Source: Pseudorhizobium flavum (GTDB lineage: Bacteria; Pseudomonadota; Alphaproteobacteria; Rhizobiales; Rhizobiaceae). Taken from it: DNA of 64,000 nucleotides. The stretch is from contig NZ_LR723670.1 of the NCBI RefSeq assembly GCF_902502825.2, forward strand, positions 3,130,001 through 3,194,000, in the 5' to 3' direction. Below are positions 1-9,394 of the stretch, in pieces. A model generated the notes under the pieces. That model was not told the DNA's origin. It ran no database searches and was given only the letters and a program-made list of their open reading frames with translations. Each line of letters starts with the position of its first letter. Within the stretch, counting starts at the first letter, position 1. Both the position numbers and the translations under genes were made by a program.

Positions 1-23
1 TAGCGGGGCTTATTAATGCTGCA

Positions 24-70
24 TTGCAAAGTCCGCTTGCAAAGTGACGATTTCCGATATACGTCACTTT
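24..70. promoter_or_regulatory. Repeat-rich putative operator/promoter upstream of the RND efflux operon
   Basis: The 9-mer TTGCAAAGT occurs twice in direct orientation (24-32 and 37-45). A perfect 9-bp inverted repeat follows: AAAGTGACG at 41-49 and CGTCACTTT at 62-70, with a 12-base spacer. The pump operon starts about 107 bases further on. RND pumps are commonly controlled by a local TetR-type repressor binding a palindrome of this sort, but no regulator gene lies inside the window, so the binding protein is unknown. The rest of 1-176 shows no gene. Confidence 0.4.
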
Positions 71-176
71 CAGAACAGGGATCTTCCCGAGCCGCTTTCA
101 AGTCAATCATATTCCACCATGGCCGCCCATTTCTTGCGGCTAAGGTTCGCTCACATTACATTGCCGCAGCCTTTGG

Positions 177-1391
177 ATGACGCTGATGAACAGACGTACC
201 TTTCTCCTTCCTCTATTTCTGTCGCTTGCCCTCACGGCCTGCAGCGATGCAAACCAGGGAACCGACGCACCTGCAGCAGGGATCGCGGCGCAGGAGCGCC
301 CTCCGACCCCCGTCAGCGTCGTGACGATGGAGAAGGGAGATTTTCCTATCACCCGCATTCTGCCGGGCCGGGCTGCGGCTTTCCAGGAGACAGGCATCCG
401 CCCGCGGGTTACGGGCGCCATCCGCGAGATCGCCTTCAAGGAAGGAAGCGCGGTAAAAGCCGGCGACCTGCTCTTCCAGATCGAGGACGATACGTACAGC
501 GCCGCCCTTGCAGAGGCTCGCGCTTCCGTCGCCAAGGCCGAGGCTTCGGTTCCGAGTGCCCAGGCGAACCTTGCTCGCTATGAGCGACTGGTGAACAGCG
601 GAGCAACTCAGATCGAATTTGAGAACGCCCGCGTCACCCTGCTCCAGGCCGAAGCGGACGTGGCCCAGGCCAAGGCGGCGTTGCGGACCGCGGAAATCAA
701 TCTCGACCTCACAAAGATCCGTGCACCCTTCGATGGCGTGACCAGCATCTCGAACGTGAGCATCGGCAACATCGTCACTGCGAACCAGACTGATGCCTTG
801 ACCACGCTTCGCCAGCTCGATCCGATTTACATAGACCTCACCGAGTCCAGCACCAACCTCCTGGAGCTCCGCACGGCAATGGCATCGGGACGCCTGACCG
901 GCGATCCTAGCGAGGCCGAGATGACCCTTAAGCTCGAGGATGGAACCATCTATCCCCACACGGGCAAGCTCGACATGTCGGAAATGGCGGTCAGCGAGAC
1001 AACCGGGACCTACCAGATCCGTGCGGTTTTTCCAAACCCTGACGAGATCATTCTACCCGGCATGTATGTACGGGCGGAGGTCACGCTCGGCACGGAAGCC
1101 GGATACCTGATCCCGCAGAGAGCTGCCACGCGCAATGCGCGGGGGGAGCTTTCTGCGAAGTTCGCGACGAACGACAACAAGGTGGAAACCCGCGTATTTC
1201 CGGTGAGCCAGGTTTCTGGCAATAACTGGCTCGTCACCGATGGTGTCGCCGAAGGCGACCGTCTGATCGTCGACGGGTTTCAATGGATCGGCGATGGCGC
1301 CACGGTTGCACCCGTCGAGGCCACCGTGGATGAAAATGGTCTCGTTGTGACCGCGCCGACGGACGCGGCCGCCGAACCCGCCGCCCAGTGA
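177..1391 (+). CDS. RND efflux periplasmic adaptor lipoprotein (membrane fusion protein, AcrA/MexE type)
   Basis: This is the periplasmic adaptor of a tripartite multidrug efflux pump, bridging the inner-membrane RND pump and the outer-membrane channel. The N-terminus is a short hydrophobic signal ending in the lipobox LTAC, with Cys22 as the lipidated residue if translation starts at 177; an in-frame ATG at 186 gives a more typical MNRR start. A biotinyl-lipoyl-like half, an alanine-rich helical hairpin (about residues 95-160), a second lipoyl half and a beta-barrel follow. Its 404 residues are typical of the family. The pump gene starts 52 bases downstream and the channel gene after that, so the three probably form one operon. 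The substrate cannot be read from the sequence. Confidence 0.93.
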   Translation: MTLMNRRTFLLPLFLSLALTACSDANQGTDAPAAGIAAQERPPTPVSVVTMEKGDFPITRILPGRAAAFQETGIRPRVTGAIREIAFKEGSAVKAGDLLFQIEDDTYSAALAEARASVAKAEASVPSAQANLARYERLVNSGATQIEFENARVTLLQAEADVAQAKAALRTAEINLDLTKIRAPFDGVTSISNVSIGNIVTANQTDALTTLRQLDPIYIDLTESSTNLLELRTAMASGRLTGDPSEAEMTLKLEDGTIYPHTGKLDMSEMAVSETTGTYQIRAVFPNPDEIILPGMYVRAEVTLGTEAGYLIPQRAATRNARGELSAKFATNDNKVETRVFPVSQVSGNNWLVTDGVAEGDRLIVDGFQWIGDGATVAPVEATVDENGLVVTAPTDAAAEPAAQ

Positions 1392-1443
1392 CAATCCTCG
1401 TCCTTCCAAAGATGCCGTAAGCCCAGCGCCAAGGGATTTTCAA

Positions 1444-4400
1444 ATGGCCAAGTATTTTATCCGGCGGCCCGTATTTGCCTGGGTCATCGCAATCGTCATC
1501 ATGCTCGGTGGGGCGCTCGCGATCTCAACGCTGTCGATCTCGCAGTATCCGGACATCGCCCCGACGACCGTTCGCGTGAACGCATTCTATACGGGCGCAA
1601 GTGCGGAGACCGTCGAGAAGTCGGTCACCAGCATCATCGAAGACGGGATGACAGGCCTCGATGACCTGACATACATGACATCGTCATCGAGCACCGGAAG
1701 CGCCTCGATCACCTTGACCTTCGGCACCACGGTCGATCCGGAGATCGCCCAGGTGCAGGTGCAGAACAAGCTGCAACTCGTTCAATCGCAGCTTCCCGAC
1801 GTCGTTCAGCAGGCGGGAATCTCGGTGACGCGGTCGACGTCGAGCATCCTGATGGTCGGCGCCCTCGTATCGACCGACGGCAAGCGCAGTTCCGTAGATC
1901 TAGGGGATGTCTTCTCGACCTCGATCGAAGACCAGATCAAGCGGCTTGAGGGTGTGGGCAGCATCGATATCTTTGGCTCCGGCTATGCCATGCGGATCTG
2001 GCTGGATCCGCTGAAGCTGCAGAAGTATCAGCTTACCCCCACGGACGTGACATCCGCCATTCAGGCACAGAACACGCAGGTGTCGGTCGGCTCCCTCGGC
2101 GGCCAGCCGTCGGTGGAAGGCCAGCAGCTGACGGTTACAATGACCGCCCAGAGCCAGCTCACCACGGTCGACGACTTCGAGTCGATCATCCTCAAGGTTG
2201 AGCAGGACGGGGCGACGGTACGGTTGAGCGACGTGGCACGCGTCGAAATCGGACAGGAAAGCTATGGTTCGAGCTCGCGGCAGAACGGCCTTCCTTCCAC
2301 CGGTTTCGCCGTCAATCTGGCGACGGGCGCGAACGCGCTGGATACCGCCGATCGTGTGAAGGTTGCCCTGTCGGAAATCGCTCCTACCCTGCCCGAAGGC
2401 GTGGAGATCACCTATCCCTACGATACGACCCCCTTTGTCGAACTCTCGATCGAGAAGGTCGTGCATACTCTCATCGAGGCGATCATTCTCGTCTTCGTCG
2501 TGCTTCTTATCTTCCTTCAGAACCTTCGCGCGACGCTGATCCCGATGATCGCCGTCCCAGTGGTGCTGCTTGGTACCTTCGGCATCCTGGCCCTCACCGG
2601 CTACTCAATCAACACGCTCACCATGTTCGCCATGGTGCTGGCGATCGGCCTTCTGGTGGACGACGCAATCGTTGTTGTTGAAAACGTCGAACGCATCATG
2701 GACGAAGAGGGGTTGCCGCCGCTGGAGGCGACGGAGAAATCCATGGGTGAGATCACCGGCGCGATCATCGGCATCGCCCTCGTCCTCACTGCAGTGTTCA
2801 TCCCCATGGCCTTCTTCGGGGGCTCCACCGGCATCATCTACCGCCAGTTCTCGGTGACGATCGTATCTGCAATGCTGCTCTCCGCGGTCGTTGCCATCGT
2901 TCTGACCCCGGCACTCTGCGCAACCATGCTGAAGCCGATCGACCATCACAAGAAGGGTCGCGGCATCGGCGCATGGTTCAATCGGGGCTTCGATCGCTCC
3001 ACCAAGGGCTATGTCTCGACTATCGGTTACCTTCTCAAGCGTCCCCTGCGGGTCGTGGTGGTCTTCGCCCTCGTCGTTGCCGGCTGCACCTGGCTCTTCA
3101 CCCGCCTGCCGACGTCCTTCCTGCCGCAGGAAGACCAAGGCGTCCTGCTGACCATCGTCCAGACGCCGGCCGGCTCAACGACGGCGAGGACCGACGCGGT
3201 CGTCAAGCAGGTCGAGCAATATTTTCTTGAACAGGAAAAAGAGAATGTGTCTGACGTCTTCGGCGTTCTCGGTTTCAGCTTCGGCGGCAGTGGCCAGAAC
3301 AATGCCATCGTCTTTACGAAATTGACCGACTTCGATCAGCGGACGGGCCCCGGCCAGTCAGCGGCGGAGATCGTGCAGCGAGCAAGCGGCTATTTCTTCA
3401 CGTTGCGTGACGCGCAGGTCTTTGCACTCCTTCCGCCTGCGATCCAGGGTCTCGGCACGTCGAGCGGCTTCTCCATGTACCTTGTCGATAGCGGGGGCAA
3501 CGGCAACGATGCGCTCACTGCCGTCTCGCAGCAGCTGATGCAGACCGCGACGACAAATCCGAACATCAGCTCGCTGCGCACCAACAGCCAGCGATCGGAA
3601 ACGCAGCTCAAGATCCTGCTCGACCAGGAAAAGCTCGGGGCGATGGGGGTTGATCTCGCAACCGTTAACTCGATGCTCGCCACCATCTTTGCCGGGCGCG
3701 ACGTCAATGACTTCACGCTCAATAACGAATTAAAACCGGTCTACGTGCAGGCGGACGCTCCCTTCAGGATGCAGCCGGACGACCTGAAATACTGGTACGC
3801 GCGAAACAGCGCGGGCGAGATGGTGCCATTCTCTTCGTTCAGCACCGTCCAATGGGTAGGCGGCACGCCGCAGCTTGCCCGCTATAATGGTACCAGCGCG
3901 ATTTCCCTCGAGGGCGCTGCTGGCCCCGGCGTGAGCACAGGTCAGGCGATGGACGAAATGGAGCGGCTGACCGCCGGACTTCCCGGAGGCTATTCGGTAG
4001 CGTGGCAGGGCATTTCCTATCAGGAGCGGTTGTCGGGCTCGCAGGCGCCACTCCTCTACGCGCTGTCGGTGCTGATCGTGTTCCTTTGCCTTGCGGCCCT
4101 CTATGAGAGCTGGTCGGTGCCCTTCTCGGTGATACTCGCTGTTCCGGTCGGCGTGCTCGGGGCTTTGGGGGCTGCCTATCTCTTTGGCCAGGCGAATGAT
4201 GTCTACTTCAAGGTAGGGCTGCTCACGACGATCGGCCTTGCGGCGAAGAACGCAATCCTGATCGTCGAATTCGCAAAGGACCGGCAAGAGCAGGGCAAGG
4301 GTCTCATCGAAGCGACGCTTGAAGCAGCCCGCCTTCGCCTGCGCCCGATCGTCATGACATCGCTTGCCTTCATCCTTGGCGTCGTGCCGCTGGCCATCGC

Positions 4401-4554
4401 GACCGGCGCCGGTTCTGCAGCGCAGAACGCAATCGGCATCGGCGTCCTGGGGGGTATGCTTTCTGCAACACTGCTCGGAATTTTCTTCGTTCCGTCCTTC
4501 TTTGTTGTGGTCAGGCGGTTATCAAAGCGTGAAAAAGGCGAGATGAGATCGTGA
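1444..4554 (+). CDS. RND multidrug efflux transporter, inner-membrane pump (AcrB/MexF type, HAE1)
   Basis: This is the proton-driven inner-membrane pump of the tripartite system. At 1036 residues it has the usual HAE1 length, with an N-terminal transmembrane helix (FIRRPVFAWVIAIVIML), two large periplasmic loops and two groups of helices. The proton-relay segment LLVDDAIVVVENVER (roughly residues 400-415), carrying the adjacent aspartates of TM4, is intact, as is GLAAKNAILIVEFAKD in the second half. It sits between its adaptor and channel genes on the same strand. HAE1 pumps typically export hydrophobic or amphiphilic drugs, bile salts or plant phenolics; the substrate here is not inferable. 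Confidence 0.96.
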   Translation: MAKYFIRRPVFAWVIAIVIMLGGALAISTLSISQYPDIAPTTVRVNAFYTGASAETVEKSVTSIIEDGMTGLDDLTYMTSSSSTGSASITLTFGTTVDPEIAQVQVQNKLQLVQSQLPDVVQQAGISVTRSTSSILMVGALVSTDGKRSSVDLGDVFSTSIEDQIKRLEGVGSIDIFGSGYAMRIWLDPLKLQKYQLTPTDVTSAIQAQNTQVSVGSLGGQPSVEGQQLTVTMTAQSQLTTVDDFESIILKVEQDGATVRLSDVARVEIGQESYGSSSRQNGLPSTGFAVNLATGANALDTADRVKVALSEIAPTLPEGVEITYPYDTTPFVELSIEKVVHTLIEAIILVFVVLLIFLQNLRATLIPMIAVPVVLLGTFGILALTGYSINTLTMFAMVLAIGLLVDDAIVVVENVERIMDEEGLPPLEATEKSMGEITGAIIGIALVLTAVFIPMAFFGGSTGIIYRQFSVTIVSAMLLSAVVAIVLTPALCATMLKPIDHHKKGRGIGAWFNRGFDRSTKGYVSTIGYLLKRPLRVVVVFALVVAGCTWLFTRLPTSFLPQEDQGVLLTIVQTPAGSTTARTDAVVKQVEQYFLEQEKENVSDVFGVLGFSFGGSGQNNAIVFTKLTDFDQRTGPGQSAAEIVQRASGYFFTLRDAQVFALLPPAIQGLGTSSGFSMYLVDSGGNGNDALTAVSQQLMQTATTNPNISSLRTNSQRSETQLKILLDQEKLGAMGVDLATVNSMLATIFAGRDVNDFTLNNELKPVYVQADAPFRMQPDDLKYWYARNSAGEMVPFSSFSTVQWVGGTPQLARYNGTSAISLEGAAGPGVSTGQAMDEMERLTAGLPGGYSVAWQGISYQERLSGSQAPLLYALSVLIVFLCLAALYESWSVPFSVILAVPVGVLGALGAAYLFGQANDVYFKVGLLTTIGLAAKNAILIVEFAKDRQEQGKGLIEATLEAARLRLRPIVMTSLAFILGVVPLAIATGAGSAAQNAIGIGVLGGMLSATLLGIFFVPSFFVVVRRLSKREKGEMRS

Positions 4555-4670
4555 CATCCGTTAACCAATGAGTAGCGTGTCCTCGCCGACGGCTGCTCGC
4601 TCCAGACGGGGAGTCGGCTCAGACGGTGCCGGCGCATTCAAGATTCTGATAGGGCATTTGGGACAAAGAT

Positions 4671-6122
4671 ATGAGATCTATCCACGCAGCGGCTCCACTC
4701 GCATTGCTCCTCCTTTCCGGCTGCGTCGTCGGCCCAGAACACAGCCCACCGGAAATTGCCCTCCCCGCCAAGTTCACCGAGGGTTCGAGGACCACCAATG
4801 GTGACGTTTCCACGGTAGCGTGGTGGACGGCCTTCAGTGACAGCCGGCTGAATGGTTATGTCGATCAGGGCCTGGCGCAGAACCTGAACGTTCTCCAGGC
4901 GCTCGAGCGAATTAATCAAGCCGAGGCCGGCGTTGTACAGGCCGGCGCAGGCGCCCTACCTTCGCTGGATTTTGGCGCGCAGGCCGAGCGCAGCGGCACG
5001 AAGGATATCGGTGGCCCACTGAGCCCGCAGTCGACGTCCTCACAGATCACTGCGGCCGGTTCTCTCGATGCATCCTGGTTCCTTGACCTCTTCGGTCTCT
5101 ACAAGCGTTCGAAACAGAGCGCGCTGGCGCAGCTCGATGCGGCCTATGCGAATGTCGATGTCGCCCGGCTGACGCTGCTGTCACAGCTCGTGGCCGCCTA
5201 TATCGATGTCCGCTACTATCAAGAGCGAATCGCTTTGGCACGCCAAAACCTGTCATCGCGCCGGGAAACGCTCGATCTGACACGGCTGCAACTGGAAGCC
5301 GGGGCCGCCTCGCGCCTCGACGTCGTCCAGGCGGAAGGATTGGTGAACAGCACCCTGGCGGAAATTCCAGCGCTGGAAACGCAGTTCCGCCGGGCGGCAC
5401 ATCGAGTTGCCACCCTGCTTGGCATCCCCGCGTCTTCTCTGCTTCCCGAACTGCAGAGGGGTGCCCGTCAGCCCGTGGCACGCTTCAAGGTCAGCGCCGG
5501 CGTGCCTGCCGATCTGATCCGCAACCGCCCGGACATCCGTGCGGCGGAGCGACAGTTGGCCGCGGCGGTCGCCGAGATCGGCGTCGCGGAGGCGCAACTC
5601 TATCCGGCGATCAGCCTGGGTGGCTCAATTCGGCCGTCCTATACCCGCATTGTCGGCGGCTCCGAGAGCGGGCTCCTGAATTGGTCGTTCGGACCAGGCT
5701 TGTCACTGCCGATCTTTGACGGGGGGGCACTGAAGGCCAACCTGAGCAGCGCGGAATCGTCGGCGCGGGAGGCCTATCTCGCTTGGAAGGAGACGGTTCT
5801 TCGCGCGGTCGAAGAGGCTGAGAACGCTTTGGCTGCGATTGCACGCGACGCGCGGACGGTGGATGCTCTTCGCAAGACCGTCCGCTCCTACGAGGAGGCG
5901 CTTGACCTGGCGACAGCTAGCTATCGCGATGGCGCCTCGTCGCTACTCGACGTACTCGATGCACAGCGGCAGGTTTCGACGGCCCAGGCAAACCTCGCGC
6001 AGGCTGTCCAGCAGATGGCGCAGGATTTCGTAGCCCTGAATGTCGCCATGGGCGGCGGCTATGCCTATGGCGCGCCAACTGCTACCGTAGTTGCCTCAGC
6101 CACGGCCATGCCGACGAAATAA
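4671..6122 (+). CDS. Outer-membrane efflux channel lipoprotein (NodT/OprM family)
   Basis: This is the outer-membrane factor of the RND pump, a TolC-like trimeric channel. The signal peptide ends in LLSGC with lipid-acceptor Cys18, typical of the NodT/OprM subgroup. Two OEP repeats follow; the inter-repeat segment contains IRNRPDIRAAERQL and GVAEAQLYPAISLGG, hallmark motifs of this family. Its 483 residues are normal. The 116-base gap to the pump gene contains no convincing terminator, and a strong intrinsic terminator follows the stop codon, so this looks like the last gene of the operon. Confidence 0.94.
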   Translation: MRSIHAAAPLALLLLSGCVVGPEHSPPEIALPAKFTEGSRTTNGDVSTVAWWTAFSDSRLNGYVDQGLAQNLNVLQALERINQAEAGVVQAGAGALPSLDFGAQAERSGTKDIGGPLSPQSTSSQITAAGSLDASWFLDLFGLYKRSKQSALAQLDAAYANVDVARLTLLSQLVAAYIDVRYYQERIALARQNLSSRRETLDLTRLQLEAGAASRLDVVQAEGLVNSTLAEIPALETQFRRAAHRVATLLGIPASSLLPELQRGARQPVARFKVSAGVPADLIRNRPDIRAAERQLAAAVAEIGVAEAQLYPAISLGGSIRPSYTRIVGGSESGLLNWSFGPGLSLPIFDGGALKANLSSAESSAREAYLAWKETVLRAVEEAENALAAIARDARTVDALRKTVRSYEEALDLATASYRDGASSLLDVLDAQRQVSTAQANLAQAVQQMAQDFVALNVAMGGGYAYGAPTATVVASATAMPTK

Positions 6123-6141
6123 CGGAAGCATCTTAGGCAAC

Positions 6142-6177
6142 AAAAAACCTCCGGCGCTCCCGCGCCGGAGGTTTTTT
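6142..6177. terminator. Bidirectional intrinsic terminator
   Basis: A perfect stem-loop: 16 bases (6142-6157, A-rich then cctccggcgc), loop TCCC, and the exact complement at 6162-6177 ending in a T-run. The A-run on one side and T-run on the other let it serve both the rightward efflux operon and the leftward efp gene. Confidence 0.92.
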
Positions 6178-6195
6178 TGATCGGTTGGCTGTCGC

Positions 6196-6765
6196 TCAGT
6201 CCTTGGCGCGCTCAACGTAGGAATTGTCCTCTGTGGCAATCACGACGCGGGTACCGGCATTGATGTGCGGCGGCACCATGGTGCGAAGGCCGTTCGAGAG
6301 CATGGCGGGCTTGTAGGACGAGGAAGCGGTCTGCCCCTTCACCACCGGCTCCGTCTCCGTGATCTCCAGCGTCACGTGCCGCGGCAGCTCCACAGCCAGC
6401 GGCACCCCTTCATGAATGGACAGGATGCAGGTCATGCCTTCCTGGAGATAGGCCTTCTGGTCACCCATCGTCTCGACATCCACGACCACCTGGTCGTAGC
6501 TTTCCGGGTTCATGAAATGGAAGCCCTCGCCATCCTCGTAGAGGAACTGGAAGTTGACGTCTTCCACGAAGGCGCGCTCGACCTGCTCGGTCGTACGCCA
6601 GCGCTCCGAAACCTTCACCCCGTCGACGATGCGGCGCATGTCCACCTGGGTGACCGGCGTGCCCTTGCCCGGATGGAAGTTCTGCGCCGTGAGCACCACA
6701 TAAAGCTTGCCGTCCACATCGAGGACGTTGCCCTTGCGGACGGAGGAAGCGATGACCTTGACCAT
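6196..6765 (-). CDS. efp: Elongation factor P
   Basis: EF-P binds between the P and E sites of the ribosome and relieves stalling at polyproline stretches. The 189-residue protein has the KOW-like N-terminal domain and two OB domains. The modified residue is visible: Lys34 in the loop FHPGKGTP, the position beta-lysylated in bacteria that carry EpmA and EpmB. Both modification enzymes are encoded divergently just upstream (6931-9056), which supports that form of modification here. The gene ends against the bidirectional terminator at 6142-6177. The 165-base divergent gap to epmA should hold both promoters. Confidence 0.98.
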   Translation of the reverse strand: MVKVIASSVRKGNVLDVDGKLYVVLTAQNFHPGKGTPVTQVDMRRIVDGVKVSERWRTTEQVERAFVEDVNFQFLYEDGEGFHFMNPESYDQVVVDVETMGDQKAYLQEGMTCILSIHEGVPLAVELPRHVTLEITETEPVVKGQTASSSYKPAMLSNGLRTMVPPHINAGTRVVIATEDNSYVERAKD

Positions 6766-6930
6766 GAGTATTCCCTTTTAGCTGCCGGCTTGTCACCGCC
6801 GGAGATGCGTCGTAGAGGACCGACAGGCCGATCCGGCGGACGGATAAGACTTTCTCGGCGCACCTAGCTGAAAAACCGCCAAATAGGAAGCCTCGGCCAG
6901 CAAGGCATCCCATAAAAGCTGACGATCAGG

Positions 6931-8010
6931 ATGATTCGCATGCCCCGCTCAGGTTCCACATCCGGTCGCTCTCCCTGGTGGGAGCCGCAGGTGCATGCCG
7001 ATCGTCGCCCGTTCCTCCTGGCGCGCAATCGCATACAGGCCGGCCTGCGAGCACATTTTCATGGTGAGGATTTCATCGAGGTCGATCCCGCCGCCCTTCA
7101 GGTCTCGCCGGGAAACGAGACGCATCTTCATGCTTTTGCGACAGAGGCAGTGACGATCGACGGGCGCCCGACTCCTCTCTATCTGCACACTTCTCCCGAG
7201 TTTACCTGCAAGAAGCTGCTGACCGCCGGCGAACGGCGGATCTTCTCCTTCGCCCACGTCTATCGCAATCGCGAGCGCGGTCCGCTTCACCACCCGGAGT
7301 TCACCATGCTAGAGTGGTACCGCGTTGATGCGGACTACCGGGAACTGATGGACGACTGTGCCGATCTGCTGGCACTGGCAGCAGAGGCAGCCGGGACGTG
7401 CCGCTTCAGCTATCGAGGCGCCAATATAGACCCCTTCGCGGAACCGGAGCGCATCACGCTGGCGGAGGCTTTCCACCGCTTTGCAGGTATCGATCTTCTT
7501 GCCTCCACCACAGCCGATGGGCAGACAGACCGCGAACAACTAGCCGCTGGACTCGTCCAGGCGGGTATCCGGTTTGCCGATGACGATACTTGGTCCGATC
7601 TCTTCAGTCGCGTCCTTGTGGCGAAGATCGAGCCGAGCCTTGGGAGGGAGCGGCCCACGATCCTCTACGAGTATCCCGCGGCCGAGGCAGCGCTTGCGCG
7701 ACCTTCGCCGAATGATCTGCGGGTTGCCGAGCGTTTCGAGCTCTATGCCTGCGGCGTCGAACTGGCGAACGCCTTCGGCGAACTCACCGATGCCGCCGAG
7801 CAACGGCGGCGCTTCGAGCATGAGATGGCCGAGAAGGCGCGTATCTACGGAGACAGCTATCCAATCGATGAGGATTTTCTGTGGGCTTTGGAGGGGATGC
7901 CGCAAGCAAGCGGTGCCGCGTTGGGATTTGACCGCCTCGTCATGCTTGCGACAAGCGCAAGCCGGATCGATGACGTGATGTGGGCCCCAGTTGCGGAACC
8001 GCCACAATGA
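6931..8010 (+). CDS. epmA: EF-P--(R)-beta-lysine ligase (truncated lysyl-tRNA synthetase paralogue)
   Basis: EpmA (PoxA/GenX/YjeA) is a class II lysyl-tRNA synthetase catalytic core without the anticodon-binding domain; it ligates (R)-beta-lysine to Lys34 of EF-P. The protein has 359 residues. Class II motif 2 is recognisable (FAHVYRNRERGPLHHPEFTM), as is motif 3 near the C-terminus (GAALGFDRLVML). A second in-frame ATG at 6940 is an alternative start. The stop codon overlaps the epmB start as ATGA, so the two enzymes are probably translationally coupled. It is divergent from efp. Confidence 0.95.
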   Translation: MIRMPRSGSTSGRSPWWEPQVHADRRPFLLARNRIQAGLRAHFHGEDFIEVDPAALQVSPGNETHLHAFATEAVTIDGRPTPLYLHTSPEFTCKKLLTAGERRIFSFAHVYRNRERGPLHHPEFTMLEWYRVDADYRELMDDCADLLALAAEAAGTCRFSYRGANIDPFAEPERITLAEAFHRFAGIDLLASTTADGQTDREQLAAGLVQAGIRFADDDTWSDLFSRVLVAKIEPSLGRERPTILYEYPAAEAALARPSPNDLRVAERFELYACGVELANAFGELTDAAEQRRRFEHEMAEKARIYGDSYPIDEDFLWALEGMPQASGAALGFDRLVMLATSASRIDDVMWAPVAEPPQ

Positions 8011-9056
8011 CGCAATCCACCACACTCAAGTCGGCAGAAGATATCGTTGAAGCAGGACTCGTCGATCTTGGCTGCCTTGAGGAGATCGAAAAGGTCACGC
8101 GACAGTATGCGCTAGCGATCACTCCCGACGTGGCGAAGCTGATCGATCCTGCCGATCCGGATGATCCGATTGCCCGGCAGTTCGTCCCCAGTGCCCGCGA
8201 ACTCGAAACCACGCCGGAAGAACGCGCCGATCCGATCGGGGACCATGCTCACACCCCGGTAAGAGGGTTGGTGCACCGCTACCCGGACCGCGTGCTACTG
8301 AAGGCGGTGCATGTGTGTCCGGTCTATTGCCGCTTCTGCTTCCGAAGGGAAATGGTCGGGCCGCAGGGCGATGGCATGATGACGGCCGAGGAACTGGAGG
8401 CTGCTCTCGCCTATATCCGCTCCCGCGGCGAGATCTGGGAGGTCATCCTCACCGGCGGCGACCCGCTTGTATTGTCCCCTCGCCGGCTGCGAGAGATAAT
8501 GCATGGCTTGGCCACCATCCCGCATGTGAAGATAGTGCGCTTTCACACAAGGGTGCCTGTCGTCGATCCCCGGGCGGTGAACGAGGATCTCGTCGATGCC
8601 CTCACGGCCAGCGGGAAGACGACCTACGTCGCTCTTCATGCAAACCACCCGCGGGAGCTGACGGAAGCTGCCCGCTCCGCCTGCGCGCGGATGATCGATC
8701 GCGGCATCGCTATGGTCAGCCAGACCGTTCTCCTCAAGGGCGTCAACGATGACCCGGCGCTTCTGGCTGACCTGATGCGGGCCTTCGTCGAGACGCGCGT
8801 GAAGCCCTACTACTTGCATCATCCAGACCTCGCCCCCGGCACGAGCCATTTTCGCCTCGATATTGCCGAAGGGCAGCGCATTATGGCCGCCCTCCGTGGT
8901 CGGCTATCGGGCCTTTGTCAACCGACCTATGTGCTCGACATCCCCGGTGGCCATGGAAAGGCTCCGATCGGCGAATGTGCGATTCGCGCCGAAGACGGAG
9001 CCTATCGAGTGACCGCCTTTTCAGGCGCGGAGCACGTTTACCCGCCGAATCCCTGA
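8007..9056 (+). CDS. epmB: EF-P beta-lysylation protein, lysine 2,3-aminomutase family radical SAM enzyme
   Basis: EpmB (YjeK) converts L-lysine to (R)-beta-lysine for EpmA. The radical SAM [4Fe-4S] motif is intact (CPVYCRFC, Cys104, Cys108 and Cys111 counted from the chosen start). A C-terminal GGHGKAP segment fits the pyridoxal-phosphate lysine region. I chose the ATG at 8007, which overlaps the epmA stop as ATGA; the open frame reaches further upstream, but those residues are non-conserved shadow sequence. The product is 349 residues, shorter than catabolic lysine 2,3-aminomutases, as expected for EpmB. No EpmC hydroxylase gene is nearby. Confidence 0.95.
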   Translation: MTQSTTLKSAEDIVEAGLVDLGCLEEIEKVTRQYALAITPDVAKLIDPADPDDPIARQFVPSARELETTPEERADPIGDHAHTPVRGLVHRYPDRVLLKAVHVCPVYCRFCFRREMVGPQGDGMMTAEELEAALAYIRSRGEIWEVILTGGDPLVLSPRRLREIMHGLATIPHVKIVRFHTRVPVVDPRAVNEDLVDALTASGKTTYVALHANHPRELTEAARSACARMIDRGIAMVSQTVLLKGVNDDPALLADLMRAFVETRVKPYYLHHPDLAPGTSHFRLDIAEGQRIMAALRGRLSGLCQPTYVLDIPGGHGKAPIGECAIRAEDGAYRVTAFSGAEHVYPPNP

Positions 9057-9073
9057 GTAGCTACCAAGCCAAC

Positions 9074-9364
9074 TTGTATACATCACTCAGACCGCCGACG
9101 TTAAATCCGCAAATCCTCTTTTCGGTGAGCGCGTTCAAACAATCGCACAAATCGCTTTTATCGCGAAGCAATGGTCGGGGGGGCCGCCACCTCCGGACGC
9201 TTCCCCGGGATAAGGCAAATATTTTCAGGAGGCCGTCCAGCGTTACCAATCGGGAACCTTCACGGCCAAGAGCTGAGACCCTAGTATGCTCCGTGCTTGG
9301 GCGCATGCGGCCACACCTGATTCGAGGCAGTGGAATTGATCGGGCGCCACATTGATGTATACAA
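9074..9364. promoter_or_regulatory. Pair of inverted 12-bp sites in the gap before purU
   Basis: The 338-base gap between epmB and purU (9057-9394) has no convincing gene. It does contain TTGTATACATCA at 9074-9085 and its exact reverse complement TGATGTATACAA at 9353-9364, the latter about 30 bases before the purU start. A GTATAC core with flanking AT is reminiscent of GntR-family operators. Regulation of purU through these sites is inference. Confidence 0.35.
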
Positions 9365-9394
9365 TTCCCTTACTGGGATGTCGGAGAGAATTCT

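Noticed and set aside
44..583. 179-codon open frame at the left end
   Set aside because: It overlaps the RND adaptor in another frame, gives an Arg/Pro/Gly-rich translation typical of high-GC shadow frames, and has no family features.
6265..6867. 200-codon plus-strand frame
   Set aside because: It is antisense to efp, with His/Leu/Arg-rich composition; EF-P is unambiguous.
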